The notes under the pieces are model-generated. The model worked only from the letters and a program-made list of their open reading frames with translations, searched no databases and had not been told where the DNA came from. DNA of 64,000 nucleotides from assembly GCF_902635505.1 (NCBI RefSeq), contig NC_045429.1, forward strand, positions 427,641,669 to 427,705,668, given 5' to 3'. Below, piece after piece: positions 33,640 to 47,253 of the stretch; within the stretch, counting starts at the first letter, position 1; each line of letters begins with the position of its first letter. The position numbers were made by a program, and so were the translations under genes. This stretch comes from Sarcophilus harrisii. Its lineage: Eukaryota; Chordata; Mammalia; Dasyuromorphia; Dasyuridae.

Positions 33640-35410
33640 GACCCAAATTAATAAGCATATCTGAAGTGTCAGGTTTGTTCTAAGTGCAAGGGAAAGGCAA
33701 ACAACAACTTCAGCATTCAAAAGAGTTCACACGCTAATGGCAGAAACAATATGTAAACAACAGTACATATAAGATATATACAGGATTAATTGTAAATAAT
33801 CAATAGAGAGAAGGTTTTGACAAGGACTAAAAAAAAAAAAAAAAACTTCTTGTAGAAGGTGGGATCTTATATGGAACTGAAAGAAGCCAGGGAAGAAAGG
33901 AGGCAGAGGAAAGGAGGAAGAATATTCCAGGAACATTCCAGGCCTGGAGGAGGTGAGAGAACAAGGAGGTCAGTGGCACTGGATCATAGAGGACATAGAA
34001 TGGAATAAAATATAAGAAGTTTAGAAAGGTAGACAGAATCAGATGATGAAGAGGTTTAAAAGCCAAACAGAGGGTTTTACAACAAAAGTTGGTGGTAATA
34101 GGGAGCCACTGAAATTTATTGAGTACTGGAATGCTATGGTCAAATCTATGATTTATGGAGATTACTTTCTCAAAGGAGTGAGGATGGAGTGAGGACACTC
34201 TGCTTGAGGCAGAGTGTCCAACCAGCAGGTTATTGTTGTAATAATCTAGGTGTGAGGTGTTGAGGGCCCACACTTTCTTGGTGGCTATGTCAGGGGAAAG
34301 AATATAGAATATATATCAGATGTTACAGAGCTAATTCAACAGGCTCTGGCCACAGAGGAGAACGTGATCCTGGGGGAATGGAAAATGGTGCCCTTGACAG
34401 TAATAAAGAAATTTGGAGGAGAAAATATTGACAAAATCAATAAATCACTAAATATTTATTAAGTGTTTATCATGTGTCAGGTACTATGCCAAATATGGGG
34501 ATACAAAAAGAGACAAAAGATAGTCCCTGCTCTCATGGAGCCCACACACTAATGGGGGAGACAGAAAGCAAATAAACAAATTAAGCTAGACACAGGGTTA
34601 ACAGGAAATAACTAACAGAAGGAAGGCATTAGAATTCAAAGGAGTTGGAGAAGGCTTCCTGAAAAATATGGGATTTTCATTGGCACTTAACAGAAGCCAG
34701 AGTGTTCAGTGAAAGATCATTTGATCAAATGAGATTTTAAATATCTATATCTATATATCCATCCATTCATCTATCTATCTATCTATCTACATCTATATTT
34801 AAATATATAAAATGCAAACTTTAAAACAACACAAATGCTATTACTATTATTATTGTCATCATTGTTTTTGATAACATCATCGGTCACTTTGGAGAGAGCA
34901 GTTTGATTAAATGATGAGGTCAGAAGTCAATTTATAGATAGTTTGAAAGAGGTGGAGAAGTTTTAAAATAAAGACACTGATTATAGGCAAATTTCTATAG
35001 AAGTTTAGCCTTAAAAAGGAGAAGAAAGAAAAGATAAACTCTAGTGGGAATGAGAGGATCAGATGAGTGATTTTTAAGGATGGGAGAGACATGGATTGTT
35101 TGTAGTCTATAAAGCAGAAGACAGGGAGAGACTGAAGATTAATGAGAGAATGGGGATGACTGGGATGATTTACTGCAGAAAAAGGGCCAGAATAGAATTA
35201 TACATGCATATAGATAGGTTTGTCTTCTGAGTTAAAAAAAAACAAAAACAAAACACTCCTTAAATAAAGAGAGACAGGGTTGAGGGAGGAGATTGTAGGG
35301 AGAGGCATCTAAAGGATATGAGGAAAGGAAGAGGGTTGAAGAAGTGCTCAGTGAATGGCTTTAATTTCTGGACTCTATGAAGGGCAAGAACTCTTAGCTA
35401 AGCTTCAAAT
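33640..35410 (+). repeat. Old interspersed repeat pieces, LINE-like
   Basis: 'ttccaggcctggaggaggtgag', 'agccaaacagagggttttac', 'gagccactgaaatttattgag', 'aggttattgttgtaataatctagg', then at 34440-34720 'tattaagtgtttatcatgtgtcaggtac' and 'ctcatggagcccacacactaatggggga', and at 34880-35170 'ggagagagcagtttgattaaatgatg'. These blocks recur widely in mammalian genomes in old LINE/SINE-derived repeats; I cannot fix the family. Confidence 0.45.
34742..34800 (+). repeat. (CTAT)n microsatellite
   Basis: 'catctatctatctatctatc' with imperfect flanks. Confidence 0.9.
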
Positions 35411-35944
35411 GACATGGATCAAAATTCATCCCATTTATCAAGACATCCAATCTCTTCTCTTCCCAGAAACTGACAATTAGGTGGAGGTGGCTCTATCCAT
35501 TCTATTGCCACGTGGCCTCCAGGCTATTGATTTGGGTCAGGCAAACAATCTTATGATTGTGGCCATTTTAGAGGTGTGACTGAGACTGTGGGAGGCACGG
35601 TGAGTTGGAATCTGATCTGTTGAGTGAGCACCTACTTCTTGTAGGGATTGGTTGTCAACACAGTGGAGATGCTGGTTCTATGTTGGAATTAATCCAGATA
35701 AGGACTTCTGGATCTACTGGCACAGAGGAGGTGTGTTCCTGCCAAACTACATGCCTACTAAACTACATGCCTACTAAACTACATGACTACAAACTACATG
35801 ACTACTAAAGACAAAATTGATTTTGATTTTACTCTGTTAGACATAGTTGAAGATAAGTGGGCTTAAGCAGTTGTACCTGTGATCTTTTTTCCAATATTAC
35901 ATCTGCTTTATTAATATTTGTATCCTTAACGGACACAGCATTGT

Positions 35945-36190
35945 TGTTATGTCCTTTTCCAGTCATGTCTGACTCTTCATGATCCTATTTGGGATTTTCT
36001 TGGTAAAGATACCTGAATACTTTGCTATTTCTTTCTCCAGCTCATTTTACTGAGAACAGAGGCAAACAGGGTTAAGTGACTTGCTTAGAATAATACAGCT
36101 AGTAAATATCTGAGTTTGGATTTGAACTTGTGAGGATGAATCTTTGGGATTTCAGGCCCATTGCTTTATCCACTGTGCCTCCTAGCATTG
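35945..36190 (-). mobile_element. Marsupial SINE, minus strand
   Basis: 'catgtctgactcttcatgatcctatttggg', 'ctccagctcattttactgag', 'gcaaacagggttaagtgacttg', 'ctttatccactgtgcctcctag'. Confidence 0.8.
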
Positions 36191-36199
36191 CATATGGAC

Positions 36200-36350
36200 A
36201 ATGAAGCAGCCAGGTGGTACATCTGAATCTGAAGGAAGACCTTAGTTCATATCCAGTCGAAGATACTTAACAGCTGTATGTCTTTGAGAACTCATTTAGC
36301 TGGTTTTTGCTGAAGTTTCTTCAGGTATAAAATTAGAATAATAATTACTA
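36200..36350 (+). mobile_element. Degraded marsupial SINE
   Basis: 'gaagcagccaggtggtacatc...aacagctgtatgtctttgag' in SINE order; weaker than its neighbours. Confidence 0.5.
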
Positions 36351-36361
36351 CCACCTACTGA

Positions 36362-36525
36362 GGAAAGATAGGAGGAAAACAAAGCAGTAAAGGAGGAAGG
36401 AAGGAAAGAAAAGAGAAAGGAAGGCAGGAAAGAAGAAAGAGAAAGGAAAGAAGGAAAAATGAGGGGGAGGAAGGGAGGAGAAAAAAGACAGAAAGAAATA
36501 AGAGAGAGAAGGACGAAGGGAAAGG
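36362..36525 (+). repeat. GGAA-rich purine tract
   Basis: Continuous A/G-rich sequence built of ggaaggaaagaaaa-like units. Confidence 0.9.
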
Positions 36526-36546
36526 AATATTAAATTTATTAAACAT

Positions 36547-36705
36547 CTGAGCAGTTAGGTGGTATAGTGGATAAAGCACTGGCCCTGAAGTCAAGAGGAC
36601 TTAAGTTCAAATCCAACCTCAGGCACTTAACACTCACTAGCTATGTGACTGGGCAAGTCACTTAATCACAGTTGCCTCACCAAAACAAAACAAAACCCAA
36701 CCCCC
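36547..36705 (+). mobile_element. Marsupial tRNA-derived SINE (short form)
   Basis: 'gcagttaggtggtatagtggataaagcactggccctgaagtcaagagg...' to 'gggcaagtcacttaatcacagttgcctcacc' and an A-rich tail. Confidence 0.88.
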
Positions 36706-38448
36706 CAAAGAATTGATTAAGCATTTCCTATGTGCCAGGCACTGTGGTAAGTGGAATAGACTGTCTTATTTAGAAGGAGGAAGAGTACAGGAAGCTGAAT
36801 TGCCTTCCCAAAATTGACATTAAAATTTTATGATATCCAAGCTTTTCTGTAAAAAGAAAAATACATTTTTGGAATAAAAATAACTGTAATGTTTAAAGGT
36901 TTTTTGTTTTTTTTTTTGTAATTTGGAAGAGAATTTAAAAACTACTCATTTTAACCATTACTAGAAGCCATTGCCATTCTAAAACACTCAATAAGTGACT
37001 AGCTAGCTCTCAAAGACTTCCAGTGAGGAAAAAATAGAGGACACAAGCGTTTATTAAATATCTACTATGTGCCAGTTATTTTGTACTGTCCTCACAACAA
37101 TCCTACAAGGTAGGTGATGTTATTTACAATTGAGGCACAGAATCACACAACTAGTAAATGTCTGAGGCTTGGTTTGAACTCAGATCTTACCTTCTCCAGG
37201 TCCAAAGCACTATCACCTAGCTGCTTCAATGAGGCATGAACTCACCACTTCCCAAGACAGTACATTTTACTTTCCAGCAATACTAATTTTTATGAAACTT
37301 CATCTGATATCAAGTCTAAATGTGTTTCTTTGGAATTTTTTACAGATTGAGATTGGTACTGCTCTCTGGGACAAAACAGAAGGAGTGGTCATTCTTCCAC
37401 AAAACCACCCTTCAGACACTTGAAGACACTCTGGATCACGTCTGCCCTGGATTTTCTCTTCTCTAGTCAAAATATTGCCATCTTCTTTCACTGCTGCAAC
37501 TCTAACATGGATTTGAAATCAAGGCTCTTCCCTATGTTGGCTATTATCTGATACTGTCTGGTTATCAATTTCCTTTTTGAATTTTTATGCTAAGAAATGA
37601 ACACAAAACTCCAGAAGTTGATCTGACTAGGGAAAATTTGTTCCTCAGGCCTTTCACTTTCTTAGCAGAGCCTTGAATCATATCAGTCTTCCCCTCACCT
37701 TTTTAATTTCTATACCATACTGATGACTCATTCTGAACTTGCTATCCACTGAAATTATCAGATCTTTTCAGAGAAGTTTAAATGTTTAATGTTAAATGTT
37801 TAAACATGCCTCCTTCATCCTCTATTTGGGAAGTTGATTTTTTAAAAATCCCAAATATAATATTCTATACTCTATTAAGTTTCATTTTCTTAGAATCCAT
37901 CTAATTATCTAGCTTGACTAGTTCTAATACTGTGTTGTTACTATCTATTCTGAAGAACTGAAGCTGAGGATCACCTAAATGGCCACAGAGGGTCACATGG
38001 TAAATGTGGATGGTCTTCAAAGCACTATAAATCAGAAGAAGCTGTATAAATGATGTCATCAAAAATAAGTCATCACAAAGACGAGTAGATCATGTCAGAG
38101 AGGGACCATTCTAAAATCCATGAAGACATTAAGAGTACTCAAGGAGGATTCCACTCTCCTTGCCCCTAGTACATTGGACCACATGAAGCTTTTTTCATTA
38201 ACACACAGACAAAAGTTGCTCTGGATGGATAGACATGAGTGGATGGTGATTTCCACTTCCAAAAATGGATCCTGATTTTCCCCCATCAAAGTTGAAAATA
38301 CAGTGAGAAAGAAACCAAAGCATTCAGTTTGCTGTGTTCATTATGGTCATATTGGCAGAAGTCAGGAAAGTGGAGGTTTAGGAGAAGAATCTCAGGCATT
38401 TTGAGGCTGGAAAATGAAAAGACCTAAAGCAGAAGCAAGCTTTCTGGA

Positions 38449-38484
<36 letters not shown>

Positions 38485-38994
38485 TCGCATGTGTGCACAT
38501 GTATACATGGACATTAGAGATAAGAACAGAAAATTTACTTTTTCTTAGATTTGTATCATTCAGGACATTACGCCATCATGAATTCTGAGCCTTATATATA
38601 TATTTTTTGTAAGTGGAAATATATCCCATTTGTTAAATCTAAACTTCAGAAAAAACTCTAGCAATGCACAGAAAATAGTCTTTTCACATGCTCGAACAGA
38701 ACTTGCCTTTCGATAAGGGTGGAGAAGCTACAAGGTAAAAGTTCTCTCTATATACACATCACTATACTCAGTGCCCCATCATCCTAAAACTTTCTCTACT
38801 TAAAATCCTATCTACTAGGACCTTATATATCTTTTTTATTTCCTACATGATAATTTTATTAATCTCAGTTTTCTCATTTGTAATATAAGGAGTCTTGATT
38901 AGATGATCTCTAAGGACATTCTTAGTTTTAAATCCTATATTATAAGATAGATGAATTCTCTTTTCCTTTTCTATGATTAGGAGTTGTATTATTG
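36706..38994. other. Unassigned sequence with MIR fragment and (TG)n
   Basis: A minus-strand MIR lies at about 37047-37230 ('tactatgtgccagttattttg', 'caaggtaggtgatgttatt'). A (TG)n run lies at 38449-38481. No gene. Confidence 0.5.
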
Positions 38995-39135
38995 TTTGGT
39001 TATTTTTCACTCATATCTGAGTCTGAGTGACCCCATTTGAAGTTTTCTTGGCAAAAACACTGAATTTTGCCATTTCCTTCTCCACCTCATTTCACAGGTG
39101 ATAAACTAAGGCAAACAGTTTAAATAAACAGGTTA
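38995..39135 (-). mobile_element. Marsupial SINE fragment, minus strand
   Basis: 'gtctgagtgaccccatttgaagttttcttggc', 'gccatttccttctccacctcatttcacaggtg'. Confidence 0.7.
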
Positions 39136-39234
39136 AATAGTTAAATTGCCTAAGGTTTTTCACTTTTCCCAGACTCCCCTCTTTGCCTCCTTCCCTGGCT
39201 TCCACTTCTTTTTGCCCCTGCCCTGGTTTCCACT

Positions 39235-39712
39235 TCTCTCTCTCTTTCTCTCCCTCCCTCCCTTCCTTCATTCCTTCCTTCTCTCCCTCTCTTCCTTCTT
39301 TCCTTCTCTCCCTCTCTCCATTCCTTCCTTCCTTCCTTCCTTCCCTCCTCTCTCCCTCCCTTTCTTCCTTCTTTCTTCCTTCCTCCCATACTTCCTTTCA
39401 TTTCTCCATCCCTTCTCTCTTCCCTCCTCTTTTTTCCTTCTGTTTCCCTCCCCTCTTTCTCCTTTTTTCCTTCTGTCCCTTCTTCCCTCCCTCCCCTCCT
39501 TTTCTTTCCCTTTTCATACCATTCTTCTTTCCTTCATTCCTTCCTTCCTCCTTTCCTCCTGCCCTCCCTCTCTCCTTCCTCTATTCCTTTTCTTTCTTTT
39601 CCTCCTTCCTTCCTTCCTTCTTTCTTTCCTTCTTTCTGTCTTTCCTTCCTTCCTTCTTTCCTCCTTCTTCTTCTCTCTCTCTTTCTTTCTTCTCTTCCTC
39701 TGCTCCTCTCCT
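39235..39712 (+). repeat. Long pyrimidine tract (CCTT/CTCC-rich)
   Basis: About 480 bases of nearly pure C/T. Its long Ser/Phe/Pro/Leu-only ORFs are low-complexity artefacts. Confidence 0.95.
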
Positions 39713-40318
39713 CACCCCCATTTCCATATTTTTTGAAAGCATCCCACAGCTTAAGCCTCAGAAAATAAAATAATTCTAAAAGGAATCACCTACAAACAAA
39801 ACACATTAAAGACAGGGTGGTGCTGAAGGTGGGTGGAGGGTTTGGAAATGTAATCACTCATGTTAAAATAACAACAACAATAAAGTTACATGAAGAAAGC
39901 ATCCTTCCTTTACTGTGGATAAATGATTATAAAAGGGGTCATTATCAATTTAAAGACTCACTATCTCATAGGAAGACTAGTAGATATTATGTGACTCTCC
40001 TTCCTCCTTCTGTAGACAGAAGAGGATTGATGGTGAAATTTGAAGTGGGAGAAGATTTGCTCCAAGATGAAGTGGGAAGAGTTGGTGGACAAAAGGGAAG
40101 GGATTCTGCTTCTAAATTAATAGAAATCTGGGAATGTCAGGAAGGGGATAAATTAGCCTTTGGCAGCTGTGCCAGCTGATATGTAGCTACATTTCAACTA
40201 AAAGAAATTTCCAATTAATATGCTTCACTTTTCTTTTTTTTTTTTTTTTTTGAGGTAGAAAATCTAGTGAATTTTTTTTTTTTTTTTACATTATAACTTT
40301 TCTTCTTTTTAAAAAAAA
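39713..40318. other. Unassigned sequence with homopolymer runs
   Basis: T-runs at about 40232-40250 and 40269-40287 and an A-run at 40311-40318, next to the LTR. No gene. Confidence 0.4.
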
Positions 40319-40325
40319 TGTATCG

Positions 40326-40756
40326 TGTGGGAAGAGTGCTAGAGCCCCTTACCCAAATTAACCACTCAAAGGCATTTTCAGATACAAAGAGGAAGTATTT
40401 ATTCAGTCCTTGCAAGGAGAGGCCCAAGCACTCCAGCTGAGCAGGCCCAGAGCCCTTCAGCTTCCATCTCCCAACATTGTGTCTAGCCCTAGCAAGCCAG
40501 AAATAGTGAATTTGGTTAAATAAAAAAGACTTGGGTTCATTGGATGGACTGAAAAGGAAGTAACCCTTGGCCAATGGTTAGCAATGCTGTCTACTTCCTG
40601 TGGGTCACATAACTTCCTAAAGCTTAGACCTAGGGTTTGATCTTTTCTGCTCTACTAACTTCTACTAGGGATCACATGACTTCCTGCAACTTAAGCCTGG
40701 GTCTGACCTACTCTATCTCATGGGCTTTATGAGAAATCTTCACCTACTCCTGTTCA
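40326..40756 (-). repeat. 3' LTR of the endogenous retrovirus
   Basis: Pairs with 50602-51034; shared blocks include 'gacttgggttcattggatgg' and 'gcttagacctagggtttgat'. The left edge could extend to 40319 if the LTR end is counted to the next CA. Confidence 0.8.
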
Positions 40757-41291
40757 GTCCCTCCTATTTTTCATACCTTTAAAGATTTCTCATACCAATC
40801 TTAATATATTACTTCCACTAAGGCATTTTTGTGACCTATGACCTCCTAGACCTCTATATCTCATTCCTTTCCCCAGTTCAAAAGCTCTAATATAGGCAAA
40901 AATACTTTGAACCTGGTGGGGAGCCAGAATCTCCAACCATTGGCTCAGGATGAATTTAAGAGCTTCCTCAATTAAAAGGGGTATGGCAGCTAGCCCTAGG
41001 GCATGGGATTTACCTTAAAGACACCAAGTTTCTTTGAGGAGTAAGCAAAGGGTCTAGAATAGGCTTCCAGAGACCCTTAGGACCTGGCCCTGCCTTCCAT
41101 CAATATACAGTATAAAAGGTTTTAGTTATGGCTAAGGCCCAGGCAAGAAATTAGTTTAGCTTTCAGGTCCTAAATCAGGACCTGATCGTGTGTACTAAGA
41201 TTGTCTGCTTCCTCTCCCAGTGATCAAAAGGGAAGGTGGAACTTGGCCCAAATACTTAGACAAAGTGGGCCTTTGGATAAAGAAATTCTTG

Positions 41292-44200
41292 TCGGGGGCG
41301 GAGCCAAGATGGCGGAGAAGACACACGCGACTTTCTAAGCTCTTCTCTTACCCTCTTTATCAATATTATATCGAGCCTCAAAATAGTCTTGATCCAGCAA
41401 TTGTAAAGATAAGAAGTAGAACAACTCACCGGCTGAAGAAAAATCTGCAGTCTCACCAAAAGGTTGGTTCCGGGCCAGGGGGAGATCGGCGCAGACTGGG
41501 AGAGAAATTAGGTTCCGAGGAGAGTCTCAAACAGAGGGTGAAAGCACAGATCTCAGCACAAGCGCGCAGCCCCAACCCGCAGTATGGGGCTTCTCCTTGG
41601 GGCAGTTGTGATCCTGCAGGGCAGGAGGACGCAGCCCGGGTTAGCCTCCAATCTGCGCAGTGGGGAGCTCGGCTTGGGGCCATAGAGCTTTTCCAGGGCC
41701 GATTTGCATTGGGCAGAGACACTGCCCTTCTGGGCGGTCTGCGGTCTGCGCTCAGCTGCTAATACTCACAGTCCCACAAGAGGCTCCGGCCTGGGGCAGT
41801 GACACTTTCACCACTTGCTTCTAGTGCGAGGGCAACGCTAATCCACTCAGCCCTCACTTAAGCCATTTGATAGCTCGGCCAGTGCTGAATCCACTTCCTG
41901 TTGGGGAAGGAAAACTCTCACCAGAGCACTCCCATACCGCAGCCGGAAATCGGTTTAAATCTTTCCCTGCTCTGCAGAGGAAGCTGGTAACCCCTTGCCT
42001 AGGAGACCTACCCTAAAGGCTTTAAAACATGAATAAAAAGATGAAAAGAACAACTGACAGCTTCTATGCAGAAAAAGAGCAGGTCAGCAAACCTGAAGAG
42101 ACCTCAAACAGCAAAAATGCATCAGACTGTCCTCCTTTACATGATGCTCTCATAGAAGAGACCATTAAAAGTCTCAAAAGAGAGTTAGAAGATAAATGGG
42201 AAAAGGAAAGAGAAGCCTTACAAGAGAGCAACAAACTTCCTGAAATACGAATTGAAAAGTTAAAAATTCCCAGGAAGTGCAAATTGGTGAATTGGAAAAA
42301 TAAAAAATCACAGGAAAGTAAGAATTGTGAATTGAAAAATAAAGAATTCACTAGAAAGTAGGATCCGTGAATTGAAAAGACAAAGAACACGCAAGAAAGT
42401 AGGATCTGTGAATTGAAAAAGAAAATAATTCACTAAAAAAAAATTAGTGAAATGGAAAAAATTCCACAGACCAAAACAATACATTCAAAAACTCAATTGA
42501 CATATACAGAAAGAAGTAAAAAAGCTAATGAAGAAAATAATTTTAAAAATTAGAACTGAACAAATTGAAACTAATGATGACATTGAGACAGCAAGAATCA
42601 GTCAAGCAAAACAAAAAATGACAAATTGAAAAACCATGAATTATCTACTTAGTTAACGACAGACTTGGAAAATAGATCTAGGAGAGATAATCTGAGGATT
42701 ATTGGACTCTTCCTGAAAACTATGAGGAAAAAAAGAGCCTAGATACTATTTTACAAGAAATCATCAAAGAGAACTGCCCAGATGTAATAGAATCAGAAGG
42801 TAAAATAGGCATTGAAAGAATTCATCGAACACCTTCTGAAAGAAACCCTAAAAATAAAAACCCCATGGAATATTGTGGCAAAATTTCAGAACTATCAGAT
42901 TAAGGAAAAAATTTTATAAGCAGCCAAAAACCATTTAAATACCGAGGTGCCACAATAAGGATCACCCAAGATCTGGCTGCCTCTACATTAAAGGAAAGAA
43001 GGGCCTGGAATATGATATTCTGAAAGGCACAAGAACTTGGGATGCAGCTAAGAATAACACTACCCAGCTAAGTTGAGCATTTTCTTCCAGGGAAGAAGAT
43101 GGATATTAATGAAACAAATGAATTCCATTTGTTTCTGAAGAAAAACCAGAACTAAACAAAAAATTTGATCTCCAAGAATAGAACTCAAGAGATGCAGAAA
43201 AGGTAAAAATAACCTTGAGAATTGTATTTCGTTGTGGATATACAAAAAAAATACATGTAAAATTTGATTGTACTGATATAACATAAAAAGGGAAGTAGAT
43301 ATGGAAAAGGGATGATGGCAGAATAAGGTGGGAAGGAGGGATAAAAAGAGGGAAACCACATCCCACAAAGAGGCTAAGGAAACTTATCATATCTGAGGGA
43401 ATTTAGAGAGGGGAGGAACATTGTGTAATCTTACCTCATCAGAGTTGGCTCAAAGAAAAAATAATTGACATTTGTTTTAAAGAAAATTCTCTCTCGCCTC
43501 GTTAAAACGGGGAGAGGAAAAGGAAAAGAAAAAGAGTAATAAGGGAAGGAAGGGGAAAGACTCAAAGGGGGGAGGGAGGGATTATAAAGAGGATAAGTAT
43601 CGTGATACAAGAGGGGTACATAAAGTTTAAAAGGGGGAAAGAGGGTTGGGGGAGGCAAGAATAAGTAAAGCACAATCTGGGGTTATTAGGATGGCAGGAA
43701 ATACAGATTTAGATTCTAACCGTAAATGTGAATGGGATGAACTCCCCATAAAGAGGGAGGCAGATAGCAGACTGGATCAAAGTCAGAACCCTACAATATG
43801 TTGTTTACAAGAAACACATTTAAAGCAGGGGGATACATATAGAGCAAAGGTAAAAGGCTGAGCAAAATCTATTATGCTTCAGGTGAAGTCAAAAAGTAGG
43901 GTAGCTATCCTTATCTCAGATCAAGCAAAAGTAAAAATTGATCTAATTAAAAAGAGATAAGGAAGGAAACTACATCCTGCTAAAGGGTAGCATAAAACAA
44001 CGAAGCAATATCAATATTAAACATATATGCACCAAGTGGTATGGCACTCAGCTTCCTAAAGGAGAGTTAAGAGAGTTGCAAGAAGAAATAGACAACAAAA
44101 CTGTAATAGTAGGAGATCCTCAACCTTGCACTCTCAGAATTAGACAAATCAAACCACAAACAAATAAGAAAGAAATTAAAGAAGTAAATAGAATATTAGA

Positions 44201-47200
44201 AAAATCAGGTATGTTGATCTTTGGAGAAAATTGAATGGAGATAGAAGGGAATATACTTTCTTCTCAGCTGTTCATGGAACCTATTCAAAAATTGACCATA
44301 TATTAGGACATAAAGACCTCTAAATTAAATGCAAGAAAGCAGAAATAGTAAATGCTTTCTTTCAGATCATGATGCAATAAAAACTACATTTAACAAAAAA
44401 TTAGGGGGAAATAGACCAAAAGTAATTGAAACTAAACAATCTCATCTTAAAGAATGATTGGGTGAAGCAGCAAATTATAGATACAATTAATAATTTCACC
44501 TAAGATAATGACAATGATGAGACATCATACCAAAATTTGTGGGATGCAGCCAAAGGGTAATAAGAGGGAATTTTATATCCTTAGAGGCTTACTTGAATAA
44601 AACAGAGAAAGAAAAGATTAATGAATTGGGCTTACAACTAAAAAAAACTAAAAAGACCAAATTAAAACCCCAATCAAAATACTAAATTGGAAATTTAAAA
44701 TTAAAAGGAGAAATTAAAATATTGAAAGTAAAAAATCTATTGAACTAATTAATAAAATTAAGAGTTGGTTCTATGAAAAGCCAATAAAATAGATAAGCCT
44801 TTGTAAATCTGATTAGAAAAAGGAGGGAGGAAAATGAAATTAGTAGTCTTAAAATGAAAAGGGAGAACTTTCCACCAATGAAGAGGAAATTAGAGAAATA
44901 ATAAGGAGTTATTTTGCTCAACTTTATGCCAATAAATTTGATAACCTAAGTGAAATGGATGACTACCCAAAAATATAGACTTCCCAGACTAACAGAGGAG
45001 GAAGTAAATTGCTTGAATAGTCCCATTTCAGAAAAAGAAATAGAACAGGCAATTAAACAACTCCCTAAGAAAAAATCCCTAGACCAGATGGATTTACAGT
45101 GAATTTTACCAAACATTTAAAGAACAATTGGCCCCAATGCTATATAAATTATTTGATAAAATAGGGAATGAAGGAGTCCTACCAAATTCCTTCTATGACA
45201 CAGACATGGTACTGATACCTAAACCAGGTAGGCTGAAAACAGAGAAAGAAAATTATAGACCAATCTCCCTAATGAATATTGATGCTAAAATCTTAAATAA
45301 GATATTAGCAAAAAGACTACAGAAAATCATCTCCAAGATAATACACTATGATCAAGTAGGATTTATACCAGGAATGCAGGGCTGGTCTAATATTAGAAAA
45401 CTATCAATATAATTGGCCATGTTAATAAACCAAATTAACAAAACCATATGATCATCTCAATAGATGCAGAAAAAGCATTTGATAAAATCCAACATCCATT
45501 CCTTATTAAAAACACTTGAGAGTATAGGAATAAATGGACTTTTCCTTAAAATAATCAGCAGCATCTATTTAAACCATCAGTAAGCATCATATGTAATGGA
45601 GACAAACTGCAACCATTCCCAAAAGTTCTGGAGGAAACAAGGTTGCCCACTATCACCAGTTACTATTTAATATTGTATTAGAAACGCTAGCTATAGCAAT
45701 AAGAGCTGAGAAAGAGATTAAAGGAATAAGAATAGGCAATGAGGAAGCCTAATTATCACTCTTTGCGATGACATGATGGTATACTTAGAGAACCCCAGAG
45801 ATTCATGAAAAAGTTATTAGAAATAATCCACAACTTTAGCAAAGTTGTTGGTTATAAAATAAACCCACATAAGTCATCAGATTCTTATATATCACTAATA
45901 AAATCCAACAGTCAGAGTTACAAAGAGAAATTCCATTTAAAGTAAATCACTGATAATATAAAATATTTAGAATCATCTGCCAAGGAAAATCAGAAACTTT
46001 ATGAGCAAAATTACAGACCACTTTTCACACAAATTAAGTCTGATCTAACCAATTGAAAAAATATTAAATGCTCTTGGATAGGGCGAGAAAATATAATAAA
46101 AATGACAATATTACCTAAACTAATCTACTTATTTAGCGCTATACCAATCAGACTCCCAAAAAACTATTTTAATGACCTAGAAAAATAACAACAAAGTTCA
46201 TATGGAAAACAAAAGGTCAAGAATTTCAAGGAATTAATGAAAAAAAATCAAATGATGGTGGCTTAGCTGTACCAGATCTAAAATTATATTATAGAGCAGC
46301 AGTTACCAAAACTATTTGTATTGGCTAAGGAATAGATTAGTTGATCAGTGGAATAGATTAGGTTCAAGGATAAAACAGTCAACAAATATAGCAACTAGTT
46401 CTTTTGACAAACCCAAAGATTCCAGCTTTTGGGATAAGAACTTACTGTTTGATAAAAATTGCTGGGAAAATTGGAAACTAATATGGCAGAAACTAGGCAT
46501 TGATCCATACTTAACGCCGTACACCAAGATAAGGTCAAAATGGGTTCATGACCTAGGCATAAAGAATGAAATCATTAATAAATTAGAGGAACATAGGATA
46601 GTTTACCTCTCAGACTCTGTGGAAGGGGAAGGTCTTAATGACAAAGCAGAACTAGAGATCATTACTGATCACAAAATAGAAAATTTCGATTATACTAAAC
46701 TGAAAAGTTTTGTACAAAACAAAACTAATGCAGACAAGATTAGAAGGGAAGCAATAAACTGGGAAAATATTTTTACAGTCAAAGGTTCTGATAAAGGCCT
46801 CATTTCCAAAATATATAGAGAATTAACTCTAATTTATAAAAAATCAAGCCATTCTCCAATTGAAAAATGGTCAAAGGATATGAACAGATAATTCCAGGAT
46901 GAAGAAAGTGAAACTATTTCTACTCATATGAAAAGATGCTCCAAGTCATTATTAATTAGAGAAATACAAATTAAGACAACTCTAAGATATCACTACACAC
47001 CTCTCAGATTGTCTAAGATGAGAGTAAAAAATAATGATGATTGTTGAGGGGATGGGAAAAACTGGGACATTGATTCATTGTTGGTGAGTTAGAACGAATC
47101 CAACCATTTTGGAGAGTAGTTTGGAACTATGCTCAAAAGTTATCAAACTGTGCATACCCTTTGATCCAGCAGTGTTACTACTGGGATTATATCCCAAAGA

Positions 47201-47253
47201 GATTATAAAGAAGGAAAAGGGACCTGTATGTGCACGAATGTTTGTGGCAGATA
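41292..47253 (+). mobile_element. Nearly full-length L1, decayed, 3'-truncated
   Basis: It starts 'gggggcggagccaagatggcgg', the usual marsupial L1 5' UTR start. ORF1 begins at 42029 (MNKKMKRTTDSFYAEKEQ, followed by a lysine/glutamate-rich coiled-coil-like region) and is interrupted after 110 codons. ORF2 remains: endonuclease TICCLQETHLKQGDTY (about 43790) and FFSAVHGTYSKIDHILGHK (about 44260); reverse transcriptase [20 protein letters not shown] (about 45255) and a damaged ADD block near 45760; the C-terminal part is open at 46316-46891. The 3' region ends abruptly at 'aatgtttgtggcag' without an A-tail. Many stops and frameshifts; inactive. Confidence 0.9.

Noticed and set aside
39146-39773. 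Two overlapping open frames of 196 codons rich in Ser, Phe, Pro and Leu
   Set aside because: They lie entirely in a pyrimidine tract; low-complexity artefact.
40215-40574. 119-codon minus-strand open frame in the LTR
   Set aside because: LTR sequence plus homopolymers; a related frame in the second LTR only reflects the duplication.
41220-41762. 180-codon plus-strand open frame
   Set aside because: GC-rich L1 5' UTR, not a gene.
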